Shown here: positions 7,228-14,155 of the stretch, piece after piece | Position numbering within the stretch: the stretch's first letter is position 1 | Layout of the letters: each line of letters starts with the position of its first letter | From: Eubacteriales bacterium | Lineage (GTDB): Bacteria; Bacillota_A; Clostridia; Lachnospirales; Lachnospiraceae | Length of the DNA: 19,710 bases | NCBI GenBank assembly: GCA_030533315.1 | Contig: JAUNJL010000046.1 | Coordinates: 1 to 19,710 of the forward strand | Reading direction: 5' to 3' | The notes under the pieces: model-generated | Seen by the model: the letters and a program-made list of their open reading frames with translations, nothing else | The model's database searches: none | What the model was told of the DNA's origin: nothing | Program-made: the position numbers and the translations under genes

Positions 7228-9109
7228 CGGCTTTTGGAAAAATTATCAAAGCCTGGTTATGGACACGGTGATCCCTTATCAGGAAAAAATACTGAATGAC
7301 GAGATTCCAGGGGTGGAAAAAAGCCATGCCCTGGCGAACTTTCGCATTGCCGCAGGCCTGGAGGAGGGCGAGTTTTACGGCATGGTCTTTCAGGACAGCG
7401 ACGTGGCGAAGTGGCTGGAGGGCGTGGCCTATGCGCTTTCGGTGCGGCCGGACCCGGCCTTGGAGGAGCGGGCGGATCGGGTGATACAGATCATCGAGAA
7501 GGCCCAGCAGGAGGATGGATATCTCAATACCTTTTTTACCATCAAGGAGCCGGAGCACAGGTGGCAGAATCTTCAGGAGTGCCATGAGCTTTACTGTGCC
7601 GGCCACATGATGGAGGCGGCGGCCGCCTACTATGAGGTGACCGGAAAGGACCGTCTCCTGAGAGTGATGGAAAGGATGGCGGAGCACATCGGAAAACGCT
7701 TTGGCACGGAGGAGGGCAAGGAGCCGGGGATTCCCGGACACCAGGAGATCGAGCTGGGACTTCTCCGCCTGTACGAGGTTACGGGGAAGGAGTCTTACAA
7801 GGCCCTCGCCCGGTACTTTATCGACCAAAGGGGAAGGGATCCCCGTTATTTTGCCAAGGAAAAGGAAAAAAGAGGCTGGGTACATTTTGACATGGATGTG
7901 GACAACATGGAATACTGCCAGGCCCATGAAACGGTTTACGATCAGAAGGAGGCGGTGGGACACAGCGTCCGGGCAGTCTATATGTATACCGCCATGGCCC
8001 AGCTGGCGGCCCTGTATCAGGACGAGAGGCTGTTTGAGGCCTGCCAGACCTTGTGGGACAACATGACAAACCGGCGGATGTACATCACCGGCGGGATCGG
8101 CAGCACCGTGGACGGGGAGGCCTTTACCATCGACTATGACCTGCCCAATGATACCGTCTATGCGGAAACCTGCGCCTCCATCGGACTGGTGTTTTTTGCC
8201 AGGAAGATGCTGGAGAGCCGGATGGACGGACAGTATGCGGACGTGATGGAGAGAGCCCTGTACAACGGGGTCATCAGCGGGATGCAGCTGGACGGAAAAA
8301 ATTTCTTCTATGTCAATCCCCTGGAGACGGAGCCCGGGGTCAGCGGGAAGCTTTACGGGCATAAGCATGTCCTGCCGGTTCGTCCCGGCTGGTATACCTG
8401 TGCCTGCTGTCCGCCCAACCTGGTGCGCCTCCTGATGTCCCTGGGAAAATATTTTTGGAGTGAGAGGGAGGGGGACGTTTATTCCCATATTTTTGCAGGT
8501 GGGGAGGCCTCCTTTGACACCATGGATATCCAGGTGTCCGGCGAATATCCCTGGGAGGGACGGGTTACCTACCAGATCCGGGGCAAGGCGAAGGAGGTTC
8601 ACACCCTGGGGATCCACATCCCGTCCTGGATCCCCAGGAACCGGCTGAAGGTGACCCTCAATGGAGAGGAGCTGGAGACGGACGGTCTGATAAAAGACGG
8701 CTACCTGCTTCTTCGGAGGAGCTGGGGTGAGGAGGAGGTTCGGCTCACCTTCCCCATGGAGGTACGGAGGGTTTACGCCAGCCAGAGGGTGAGGGAGGAT
8801 GCAGGATGCGTTTCCCTGATGAGGGGGCCTTTCGTGTATTGCTTTGAGGGCGTGGACAACGAGGGGCTTCTCCAGTCCTATAGGATCCCCTCCACTCTGG
8901 AGGCTGAGACCGCAGCCTGTGACCAGGGCCCGCTGAAGGGCGCCACCCTCCTGCGGCTGAAGGCATACCGCCTGTCTGACCAGGAGGACTGCCTGTACAG
9001 TGAGCTGCCTCCCATAAAAAAAGAGGCACGACTGACAGCCGTGCCTTACTACGCCTGGGGAAACCGCGGCGAAAACCAGATGCGGGTGTGGATGCCTGAG
9101 GAAGCCTAA
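7190..9109 (+). CDS. GH127 beta-L-arabinofuranosidase
   Basis: This 639-residue enzyme resembles Bifidobacterium HypBA1, which releases beta-L-arabinofuranose from hydroxyproline-linked arabinosides of plant cell-wall glycoproteins, using a Cys nucleophile held by zinc. The matching residues are visible: E310 (DGEAF, acid/base), E326 and C328 (YAETCAS) and C406-C407 (TCACCPPN, nucleophile plus zinc ligand). Their spacing mirrors the HypBA1 residues Glu322, Glu338, Cys340, Cys417 and Cys418 as I remember them. An alpha/alpha barrel spans about residues 20-420, with beta-sandwich sequence after it. I chose the ATG at 7190 because AAAGGAG ends 6 nt before it and the family N-terminus (VKITDGFW) begins right there. 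There is no signal peptide, so it is cytoplasmic. It is the last gene of module A. Its stop overlaps the stop of the convergent regulator gene by 3 nt. Confidence 0.93.
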   Translation: MNPNILRRVKITDGFWKNYQSLVMDTVIPYQEKILNDEIPGVEKSHALANFRIAAGLEEGEFYGMVFQDSDVAKWLEGVAYALSVRPDPALEERADRVIQIIEKAQQEDGYLNTFFTIKEPEHRWQNLQECHELYCAGHMMEAAAAYYEVTGKDRLLRVMERMAEHIGKRFGTEEGKEPGIPGHQEIELGLLRLYEVTGKESYKALARYFIDQRGRDPRYFAKEKEKRGWVHFDMDVDNMEYCQAHETVYDQKEAVGHSVRAVYMYTAMAQLAALYQDERLFEACQTLWDNMTNRRMYITGGIGSTVDGEAFTIDYDLPNDTVYAETCASIGLVFFARKMLESRMDGQYADVMERALYNGVISGMQLDGKNFFYVNPLETEPGVSGKLYGHKHVLPVRPGWYTCACCPPNLVRLLMSLGKYFWSEREGDVYSHIFAGGEASFDTMDIQVSGEYPWEGRVTYQIRGKAKEVHTLGIHIPSWIPRNRLKVTLNGEELETDGLIKDGYLLLRRSWGEEEVRLTFPMEVRRVYASQRVREDAGCVSLMRGPFVYCFEGVDNEGLLQSYRIPSTLEAETAACDQGPLKGATLLRLKAYRLSDQEDCLYSELPPIKKEARLTAVPYYAWGNRGENQMRVWMPEEA

Positions 9110-10029
9110 TTGTTTGGCGTATAATGAACCTTGACGCTGATATCCTGACTGTAATTTCCGAAGTTTTTGCCGAACAGGGTAATGCCCCCGATGTTCTGAG
9201 CGGGCTCCTGTACCTGAAAACGGAAGATCAGGTCATCCTGGGAGGTCAGGGTCAGCTGACGGGTGCTTACATCGGACATTTTCAGCCCGTCGATGGAGGT
9301 GCCGCTGCGGTCCACCACCAGCATTTTCAGAAGGCCGTACTGGTTCCAGTTGGGAAACCACCAGTCCGGCGTAAACATGCCGTGGACGTCTCCGAAATCG
9401 CCGGGGCTGGTCCAGGTCCCCAGCTTGACTCCGTTGAGGAGAAAGGTGATATCGGACGGCCAGTCGTTGTTGATCCCGGGCGCCTCGCTGCTGATCTCGA
9501 AGGAGATGGTCAGACGGTCGATCCGCTGGTTGGGGGGCAGCATATTGGGGATCCGATAGTCGATGTACCCCTTCCCGAACCATAAAATCTGGGCCTGGAC
9601 GTGGTTGGGGTGGGCAAAATACCGGGGATCGTCCACCTCTCCAATGAGCTGCTTCGGCGTGGAAAGGCCGCAGGTGGGGTAGACGGAATAATTGAAATAG
9701 TTCCCCACAGGGATGTCGATGGAATAGCTGTTTTCTGCCGATCCTTCGCTGCTGGAGGCCACGTCCACCAGGATTTTGTCCACGTTGATCCGGCAGACCT
9801 TTTGGTTGCCGTGTCCCGCATGTTCGGGAAGGATGGCCACGATGCCGTTTTCCTCCAGCTTTTTGACGTGACTGGTGAGGGCGCCGTTGGTGATGCCCAG
9901 GCTGGAGGCCAGCTCGTTCATGTTCATTTCTTTGTGCTCCAGGAGAAGCTGGATGAGGCGGATGCGGAGCTCGGAGCCCAGTGCCTTGAACAAAGGGACG
10001 GCCTGATCCAGGCTTTTGATGTACAACAT
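9106..10029 (-). CDS. ArsR-like winged-helix regulator with large beta-rich sensor domain (copy 1)
   Basis: This is a 307-residue one-component regulator. Residues about 10-68 form an ArsR-like winged helix (LFKALGSELRIRLIQLL, then NELASSLGITNGALTSHVKKLEENGIV). Residues about 100-307 form a second domain rich in beta strands and aromatics, with the signatures YPTCGL (117-122), DDPRYFAHP (133-141), SFEISSEAPGI (176-186), WPSDITF-LNGV-LGTWTSPGD (190-211) and PDWWF-NQYGL (221-233). It looks carbohydrate-binding-module-like and I infer that it senses an arabinose-containing sugar. The paralogue at 12866-13783 shares all these signatures. I chose the ATG at 10029 because AAAGGGG precedes it; the in-frame ATG at 10104 lacks such a site. 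It is divergent from module B and convergent with module A. Confidence 0.85.
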   Translation of the reverse strand: MLYIKSLDQAVPLFKALGSELRIRLIQLLLEHKEMNMNELASSLGITNGALTSHVKKLEENGIVAILPEHAGHGNQKVCRINVDKILVDVASSSEGSAENSYSIDIPVGNYFNYSVYPTCGLSTPKQLIGEVDDPRYFAHPNHVQAQILWFGKGYIDYRIPNMLPPNQRIDRLTISFEISSEAPGINNDWPSDITFLLNGVKLGTWTSPGDFGDVHGMFTPDWWFPNWNQYGLLKMLVVDRSGTSIDGLKMSDVSTRQLTLTSQDDLIFRFQVQEPAQNIGGITLFGKNFGNYSQDISVKVHYTPNN

Positions 10030-10050
10030 GATGTCTTCCCCTTTCTTGGA

Positions 10051-10081
10051 TAAGATTTGATACTTGTCATGTAAGATTTGA
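10051..10081. repeat. Direct repeat in the regulator 1 leader
   Basis: TAAGATTTGA occurs at 10051-10060 and again at 10072-10081, with a period of 21 bp or about two helical turns. A related TGAAATTTGA lies at 13801-13810 in the leader of the second regulator, also just upstream of the ribosome site. It may be an autoregulatory site (inference). Confidence 0.45.
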
Positions 10082-10090
10082 CCTTGGGGC

Positions 10091-10118
10091 AACAGTCCGT
10101 TCATATGTCGGGACTGTT
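10091..10118. promoter_or_regulatory. Perfect inverted repeat in the regulator 1 leader
   Basis: AACAGTCC (10091-10098) and GGACTGTT (10111-10118) are perfect inverse copies with a 12-nt spacer. They lie between the regulator's predicted transcription start (about 10123) and its start codon. It may be an operator or an mRNA hairpin. I found no second copy in the window. Confidence 0.45.
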
Positions 10119-10123
10119 ACATT

Positions 10124-10152
10124 TTGTTTATTATATCGAATGAAAATAAAAT
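10124..10152 (+). promoter_or_regulatory. Promoter of module B
   Basis: TTGTTT (10124-10129), a 17-nt spacer and TAAAAT (10147-10152) form a moderate sigma-A promoter. Transcription would start near 10159, just before the degenerate operator at 10165-10184. It overlaps the opposing regulator promoter almost completely, so the two are likely to interfere. Confidence 0.5.
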
Positions 10153-10158
10153 TATCAA
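10130..10158 (-). promoter_or_regulatory. Promoter of regulator 1
   Basis: Reading the minus strand, TTGATA (10153-10158), a 17-nt spacer and a perfect TATAAT (10130-10135) give a strong sigma-A promoter. The leader to the ATG at 10029 is about 95 nt and carries the inverted repeat at 10091-10118 and the direct repeats at 10051-10081. Confidence 0.65.
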
Positions 10159-10164
10159 TAAAAT

Positions 10165-10184
10165 ATTTTAACATACTCTAAACA
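10165..10184. promoter_or_regulatory. Candidate operator, copy 2 (degenerate)
   Basis: ATTTTAAC-ATAC-TCTAAACA matches 12 of the 16 arm bases of the perfect copy at 5360-5379 with the same 4-nt spacer, keeping the TTTA and TAAA core. It sits at about +7 to +26 of module B's predicted transcript. It is weaker evidence alone because the region is AT-rich. Confidence 0.4.
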
Positions 10185-10200
10185 AAAAGGAGGATTTTCG

Positions 10201-11154
10201 ATGAAAGAGACAGTGAAATACAATGAACCGTGGATTTTGCAGAGGGCGGATCCCTATGTCTATCGCCACACCGACGGCACCTATTATTTTACCGCCTCCG
10301 TTCCGGCCTATGACGCCATCGTCCTGCGAAAAAGCGACACCCTGAACGGCCTGAAGGATGCCCCGGAGACGGTGGTTTGGAGGAAGCATGAGAGCGGCGT
10401 TATGAGCGAGCATATCTGGGCGCCGGAGCTTCATTATCTGGACGGGAAATGGTACATTTACTTTGCCGGCGGCGACAAGGACGACGTGTGGGCCATCCGC
10501 CCCTACGTGCTGGAGTGTGACCACCAGGATCCCATCGCCGGAACCTGGGTGGAAAAAGGAAAGATGCAGAGAGCCGACGGAGATATCTTTTCCTTTGAGG
10601 CCTTTTCCCTGGATGCAACCGTTTTTGAGAACAAGGGAAAATATTATTACGTCTGGGCGGAAAAGGTGAGCGTGGGGCCGCAGATCTCCAACCTTTATAT
10701 TGCGGAGATGGAGACGCCCTACAAGCTGAAAACCGTTCAGGTGCTTCTCACAACCCCGGATTATGACTGGGAGCGGGTCGGATTTTGGGTGAACGAGGGA
10801 CCGGCGGTGATCCATCATGAGGGAAAGCTTTATCTGACCTTCTCTGCCTCGGAGACGGGGGCTGCCTACTGTATGGGAATGCTGACCGCCTCGGAGGATT
10901 CTGACCTTTTGGATCCCCGTTCCTGGGAAAAGGACCGCTATCCGGTGCTTCAGACGGACCGGTCAAGGGGGATCTACGGGCCGGGGCACAACTCCTTCAC
11001 GGTGGATGAGGAGGGGAACCCGGTGATGGTGTACCATGCAAGGACGGAGGAAAAGATTGAGGGCAATCCCCTTTACAACCCCAACCGTCACGCCATGCTG
11101 ATGAAGATCCGCTGGGACGAGGAGACGGGACGGCCCCTGTTTTCTTACCAGTGA
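10201..11154 (+). CDS. GH43 exo-alpha-L-arabinofuranosidase, cytoplasmic
   Basis: This 317-residue single-domain five-bladed propeller of family GH43 has N-terminal wording (RADPYVYRHTDGTYYFTAS, VPAYDAIVLRKS) resembling subfamily 26 exo-1,5-alpha-L-arabinofuranosidases. The three expected acidic residues are D17 (RADPY, general base), D138 (FSLDATVF, pKa modulator) and E199 (VNEGP, general acid). A GPGHNSF motif near 274 fits the family's His in the active site. There is no signal peptide, so it probably trims imported arabino-oligosaccharides from the non-reducing end. The ATG is preceded by AAGGAGG with 7-nt spacing. It heads module B; a 95-nt gap, with a small hairpin whose loop contains T6, separates it from the secreted GH43. 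Exact linkage specificity cannot be read from sequence. Confidence 0.9.
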   Translation: MKETVKYNEPWILQRADPYVYRHTDGTYYFTASVPAYDAIVLRKSDTLNGLKDAPETVVWRKHESGVMSEHIWAPELHYLDGKWYIYFAGGDKDDVWAIRPYVLECDHQDPIAGTWVEKGKMQRADGDIFSFEAFSLDATVFENKGKYYYVWAEKVSVGPQISNLYIAEMETPYKLKTVQVLLTTPDYDWERVGFWVNEGPAVIHHEGKLYLTFSASETGAAYCMGMLTASEDSDLLDPRSWEKDRYPVLQTDRSRGIYGPGHNSFTVDEEGNPVMVYHARTEEKIEGNPLYNPNRHAMLMKIRWDEETGRPLFSYQ

Positions 11155-11249
11155 GGCGGGCGCACCATGCACGGGGAAGATATCAGCAGCAGAAGAAGCG
11201 AGGAGGCAGGGCGGTTTTTTGCCCTGGAAAAAAGGATAAGGAGGCAACG

Positions 11250-12776
11250 ATGAAAAAATGGTTATTATTCCTGGGGGTGATGTGCGCCGCCCTGGGAGGG
11301 ACGCAGAGTGTATGGGCAGAGGAGGCAGCGGCCCAGGAAGGAGAGGCAGAGGTAAACTATAAGAAGGGTGGGTTCACCGCAGGAACCTCCGTCCATGATC
11401 CCTCTCTTATTGAGGTGGACGGGACCTATTATATTTTTGGCTCCCACATGGAGTCTGCAAAATCCACGGATCTGAAGAACTGGACCAGCTTTTCCTCCGG
11501 CGTGAATGGGGACAATCCGCTGTTCGACAATCTTTTTGACGGTGAGGAGGAGGGGGATCCCGCGGCCTTCACCTACGTGGGGAAAAATGACGACGGCGGG
11601 TATTCTGTGTGGGCGCCGGACGTGATCTACAACGAGGTTATGGGAAAATACGTGATGTATTTCTGCACCACCTCCTCCTACGTGAAATCCAATCTTTGCT
11701 TTGCCACGGCAGACAATGTGGAAGGCCCCTATCACTACGTGGACACCTTCCTGTACTCCGGCTACAATTATCATGACGTGAAGGAGAGCAATGTGGAGGA
11801 GCTGATGGGTACGGATCCCAGGCCCTACACCGGCGCCGCCTATGACAATAACAACTGGCCCAACTGCATCGATCCCGACGTCTTCTACGATGAGGAGGGA
11901 AGGATGTGGATGGTGTATGGCTCCTGGTCCGGCGGGATCTTCCTGCTGGAGATCGACCAGGAGACCGGCTATCCCATCCATCCTCAGGCGGACGAGGAGA
12001 ACCATGTGGACAGCTACTACGGCAAAAAGCTGCTGGGAGGCTACCACAATTCCATCGAAGGCCCCCACATCCTCTATGACGAGGTCAGCGGTTATTATTA
12101 TCTGTTCCTTTCCTACGGAAACCTTCAGGCGAAGGGCGGGTACCAGATCCGTCTTTTCCGCTGTGATACCGTAGACGGAACCTACACCGATGCGGCCGGG
12201 AAGGACATGTATCTTTTCGTGGAGCATAAGGACAGGGGCCTGAAGATGATGGGGAACTATACGTTCCCAAGCCTGACCCAGACCTACATGGCGCCTGGGG
12301 GACAGTCTGCTTTCATCGATGAGGACGGGAAGCTGTACGTGGTGTATCACCAAAGGTTTGCAAAGATGGGCGAGCTCCATGAGCCCAGGGTGCACCAGCT
12401 GTTCCGCACAAGGGATGGCTGGCTGGTGGCGGCCCCCTTTGCCACTGCCGGGGAAACCTTGAAGGAAGACGGCTGCCCGTCGGAGGAGATCGCCGGGACC
12501 TACTATCTGGTGAACCACGGCACGGATATCGGCTCCGTAGTGCATAAGCCGGTGGAGGTGCAGCTAAATGAGGACGGCACGGTCACCGGCCAGGAGACAG
12601 ATGGGACCTGGACGGTGGAGGAGGGAACCCCATATATGGATGTGACGATGGGAGAGACCACCTTCTCCGGCGTTGTCCTGGAGATGACGGACGAGTCGGG
12701 GAACCAGACCATGTGCTTCTCCGCAGCCGGGACAAACAACGAGACCCTGTGGGGCGTGAAATACCTGGGAGAATAG
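11250..12776 (+). CDS. Secreted two-domain GH43 arabinanase
   Basis: This 508-residue enzyme resembles extracellular endo-1,5-alpha-L-arabinanases such as Bacillus subtilis Abn2. Residues 1-23 are a signal peptide (MKKWLLFL, cleavage likely after VWA). No lipobox is present, so it is probably released. The propeller spans about 40-400 with D50 (SVHDPSLIEVDGTYY), D208 (CIDPDVFYD) and E270 (NSIEGPHILYD) as the likely base, modulator and acid. The C-terminal beta domain (about 420-508, from EEIAGTYYLVNHG) matches the accessory domain found in this enzyme type. I chose the ATG at 11250 because AAGGAGG lies 5 nt upstream and the signal peptide begins there. It is the only clearly secreted glycosidase of the locus and should supply oligosaccharides to the transporter of module C. 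Confidence 0.9.
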   Translation: MKKWLLFLGVMCAALGGTQSVWAEEAAAQEGEAEVNYKKGGFTAGTSVHDPSLIEVDGTYYIFGSHMESAKSTDLKNWTSFSSGVNGDNPLFDNLFDGEEEGDPAAFTYVGKNDDGGYSVWAPDVIYNEVMGKYVMYFCTTSSYVKSNLCFATADNVEGPYHYVDTFLYSGYNYHDVKESNVEELMGTDPRPYTGAAYDNNNWPNCIDPDVFYDEEGRMWMVYGSWSGGIFLLEIDQETGYPIHPQADEENHVDSYYGKKLLGGYHNSIEGPHILYDEVSGYYYLFLSYGNLQAKGGYQIRLFRCDTVDGTYTDAAGKDMYLFVEHKDRGLKMMGNYTFPSLTQTYMAPGGQSAFIDEDGKLYVVYHQRFAKMGELHEPRVHQLFRTRDGWLVAAPFATAGETLKEDGCPSEEIAGTYYLVNHGTDIGSVVHKPVEVQLNEDGTVTGQETDGTWTVEEGTPYMDVTMGETTFSGVVLEMTDESGNQTMCFSAAGTNNETLWGVKYLGE

Positions 12777-12826
12777 GTCTCCTTCAGAGAAGAACGTGCC
12801 TCCCGCTTTGGGAGAGGCAGATGAAG

Positions 12827-12867
12827 GAGCCGGCGGCGCCTGACAAAGAGGGCGCCGCCGGCTCTTT
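12827..12867. terminator. Hairpin terminator between module B and regulator 2
   Basis: GAGCCGGCGGCGCC (12827-12840) pairs perfectly over 14 bp with 12851-12864 around a 10-nt loop and is followed on the plus strand by TTTAT. It abuts the stop codon of the convergent regulator gene (12866-12868), so it probably serves both directions. The T-tract is short on either strand. Confidence 0.65.
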
Positions 12868-13783
12868 ATCGTCCCCGGTAGCGGATGGATAGCTGGAGAT
12901 TGTGTCCGTGGTCCCCGAAGCCGTTTCCGAAAAGGGTGATCCCGCCGGGGTGAGGAGAGTCGGGGAGCACGCTGAAGCGGAATTTCAGGATGGAGCGATA
13001 GGTGAGGCCAAGGCTGGCCGGTGTGGCGTCCGAGAGCCTTTCCGCATCCAGAAAGGTACCCTGGCCGGTGATGGACAGCTTTTTTTGGAGGCCGTACTGG
13101 TTCAGGAAGGGGAACCACCAGGAGGGATTGGCCTTTCCCGGGCGGTCTCCATAGTCTCCCGGGCTGGTCCAGGTGCCCAGGGTGACGCCGTTTAGGGAAA
13201 AGGTGATGTCCGAGGGCCAGCGATCTCGGATGCCCGGGGCCTCGGAGCTGATCTCGAAGGTGAGGGAAAGCTGTTCGACCACGCTCTCCCCGGGGATGAA
13301 ATTGGGAAGGATGTACTCCACGTAGCCGGTGGTGAACCAGAGGATGTCTGCCTGGCCCCGGGTGGGATGGGCAAAATAACGGGGCTCGTCCAGCTGGCCG
13401 ATAAAGGAGGCGGCGGTGGCCAGGCCACAGGTGGGGGTCACCTCAAAGTCGCTGTAGGCGCCCACGGAGATCTCCGCGCTGTAAAGGGGAGCCGGCTGGC
13501 TTTCCGCAGACAGGTCTATGACCAGCTGGTCCGTGTCCCCGTGGGGGTAGCAGCACTTTTGGACGCCGCGGCCCACCGGCTTGTCCACCAGGTAGATGAG
13601 GCCGCATTTTTTCAGGGTGGAGATGTGGGGAGACAGGGTGGTGATGGGGATGTCCAGGGCTTGGGCGATCTGCTTTATGCTCATCCCTCCCTGACGCCGG
13701 ATCAAGTCAAAAACCATGGCCCGGGTGTGGGAGCTTAAGGCCTTAAAGACGTCCAGCCCGCTTTCCAGGTTGTAAATGGACAT
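12866..13783 (-). CDS. ArsR-like winged-helix regulator with large beta-rich sensor domain (copy 2)
   Basis: This 305-residue paralogue of the 9106-10029 product has a winged helix at about 10-70 (VFKALSSHTRAMVFDLIRR, then IKQIAQALDIPITTLSPHISTLKKCGLI). The same C-terminal domain follows: TPTCGL (116-121), DEPRYFAHP (132-140), TFEISSEAPGI (175-185), WPSDITF-LNGV-LGTWTSPGD (189-210), PSWWF-NQYGL (220-232) and GGITLFG (280-286). The sensor domains are much more alike than the DNA-binding domains, which suggests a shared or related ligand read out at partly different sites. AAAAGGAG lies 7 nt before the ATG at 13783; the in-frame ATG at 13858 would put the regulator's own -10 box inside the gene. 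It is divergent from the transporter module. Confidence 0.85.
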   Translation of the reverse strand: MSIYNLESGLDVFKALSSHTRAMVFDLIRRQGGMSIKQIAQALDIPITTLSPHISTLKKCGLIYLVDKPVGRGVQKCCYPHGDTDQLVIDLSAESQPAPLYSAEISVGAYSDFEVTPTCGLATAASFIGQLDEPRYFAHPTRGQADILWFTTGYVEYILPNFIPGESVVEQLSLTFEISSEAPGIRDRWPSDITFSLNGVTLGTWTSPGDYGDRPGKANPSWWFPFLNQYGLQKKLSITGQGTFLDAERLSDATPASLGLTYRSILKFRFSVLPDSPHPGGITLFGNGFGDHGHNLQLSIRYRGR

Positions 13784-13800
13784 GAAGTATCTCCTTTTCG

Positions 13801-13831
13801 TGAAATTTGATGCTAAAGTAAATGTTTTAGA
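13801..13831. promoter_or_regulatory. Regulator 2 leader motifs
   Basis: TGAAATTTGA (13801-13810) resembles the direct repeats in the regulator 1 leader at 8 of 10 positions. CTAAA (13813-13817) and TTTAG (13826-13830) form a short inverted repeat, and GTTTTAGA (13824-13831) matches one arm of the shared operator (7 of 8). All lie between the regulator's promoter and its ribosome site, so they could be weak autoregulatory half-sites. Confidence 0.3.
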
Positions 13832-13853
13832 ATAATCCGTATCAGTCGTAATT

Positions 13854-13881
13854 ATCATAACAAAAATGACGAAAAAGTCAA
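13854..13881 (-). promoter_or_regulatory. Promoter of regulator 2
   Basis: Reading the minus strand, TTGACT (13876-13881), a 16-nt spacer and TATGAT (13854-13859) form a reasonable sigma-A promoter. Transcription would start near 13847, about 64 nt before the ATG at 13783. Confidence 0.55.
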
Positions 13882-13929
13882 GGGAATCAGGGAAAAAATG
13901 GTCGGATTGACGAAAGTTTAACAGAACAT

Positions 13930-13953
13930 TTATTTTAGACTAATCTAAAATAA
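13930..13953. promoter_or_regulatory. Candidate operator, copy 3 (perfect inverted repeat)
   Basis: TTATTTTAGA (13930-13939), the 4-nt spacer CTAA, and TCTAAAATAA (13944-13953) form a perfect 10-bp-arm inverted repeat. It contains the same 8-bp arms and spacing as 5360-5379. It lies about 70 bp upstream of the main predicted transporter start. It also overlaps the -10 of a possible alternative promoter, TTGACG (13907-13912) plus 18 nt plus TATTTT (13931-13936). Confidence 0.65.
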
Positions 13954-13974
13954 TAAAAATAAATCAAAAATATA

Positions 13975-14003
13975 GTGACAAACAGAGAAAAAAATTATAT
14001 AAT
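13975..14003 (+). promoter_or_regulatory. Promoter of the transporter module
   Basis: GTGACA (13975-13980), a 17-nt spacer and a perfect TATAAT (13998-14003) form a strong sigma-A promoter. Transcription would start near 14010 and leave a leader of about 146 nt before the ATG at 14156. Confidence 0.65.
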
Positions 14004-14155
14004 ATCACCATGAACCGGAGCAAAAAAAAGATAAATTGTGCAAATTGACTATGCGGTGTGAGGGAAAGAAATATTTTATAAAAACTCGGACTGATTAGAG
14101 AATTTGTACAAAGTTATGCCGGAAACCGAAACATTATATGTAAGGAGGATTATTT

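Larger units (their letters stand above)
13784..14155. other. Divergent intergenic region between regulator 2 and the transporter module
   Basis: This 372-bp AT-rich gap holds the regulator 2 ribosome site and leader motifs, its promoter (13854-13881), the perfect operator copy (13930-13953), the transporter promoter (13975-14003) and a leader of about 146 nt before the solute-binding protein. In 14010-14140 I see no gene and no clear RNA structure. Confidence 0.6.

Noticed and set aside
5436..8617. Long open frames on the minus strand opposite GH51 and GH127
   Set aside because: They lie antisense to clear enzymes, give no recognisable protein pattern, and are explained by codon bias of the genes on the plus strand.
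11207..11226. Hairpin CAGGGC / GCCCTG between the two GH43 genes as a terminator
   Set aside because: The T-run is in the loop rather than after the stem and the stem is only 6 bp; readthrough is expected.
11265..12545. Long minus-strand open frame opposite the secreted GH43
   Set aside because: Composition is His/Val/Ile-rich without domain features; it is the antisense shadow of a well-supported enzyme.
14010..14155. Riboswitch or leader peptide in the transporter leader
   Set aside because: I could not find a stable paired structure, terminator or convincing short gene; the open frame at 14104 overlaps the binding-protein gene in another frame.
5280..14155. Catabolite-repression (cre) sites near the promoters
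   Set aside because: I saw no match close to the TGWAANCGNTWNCA consensus in the intergenic regions.
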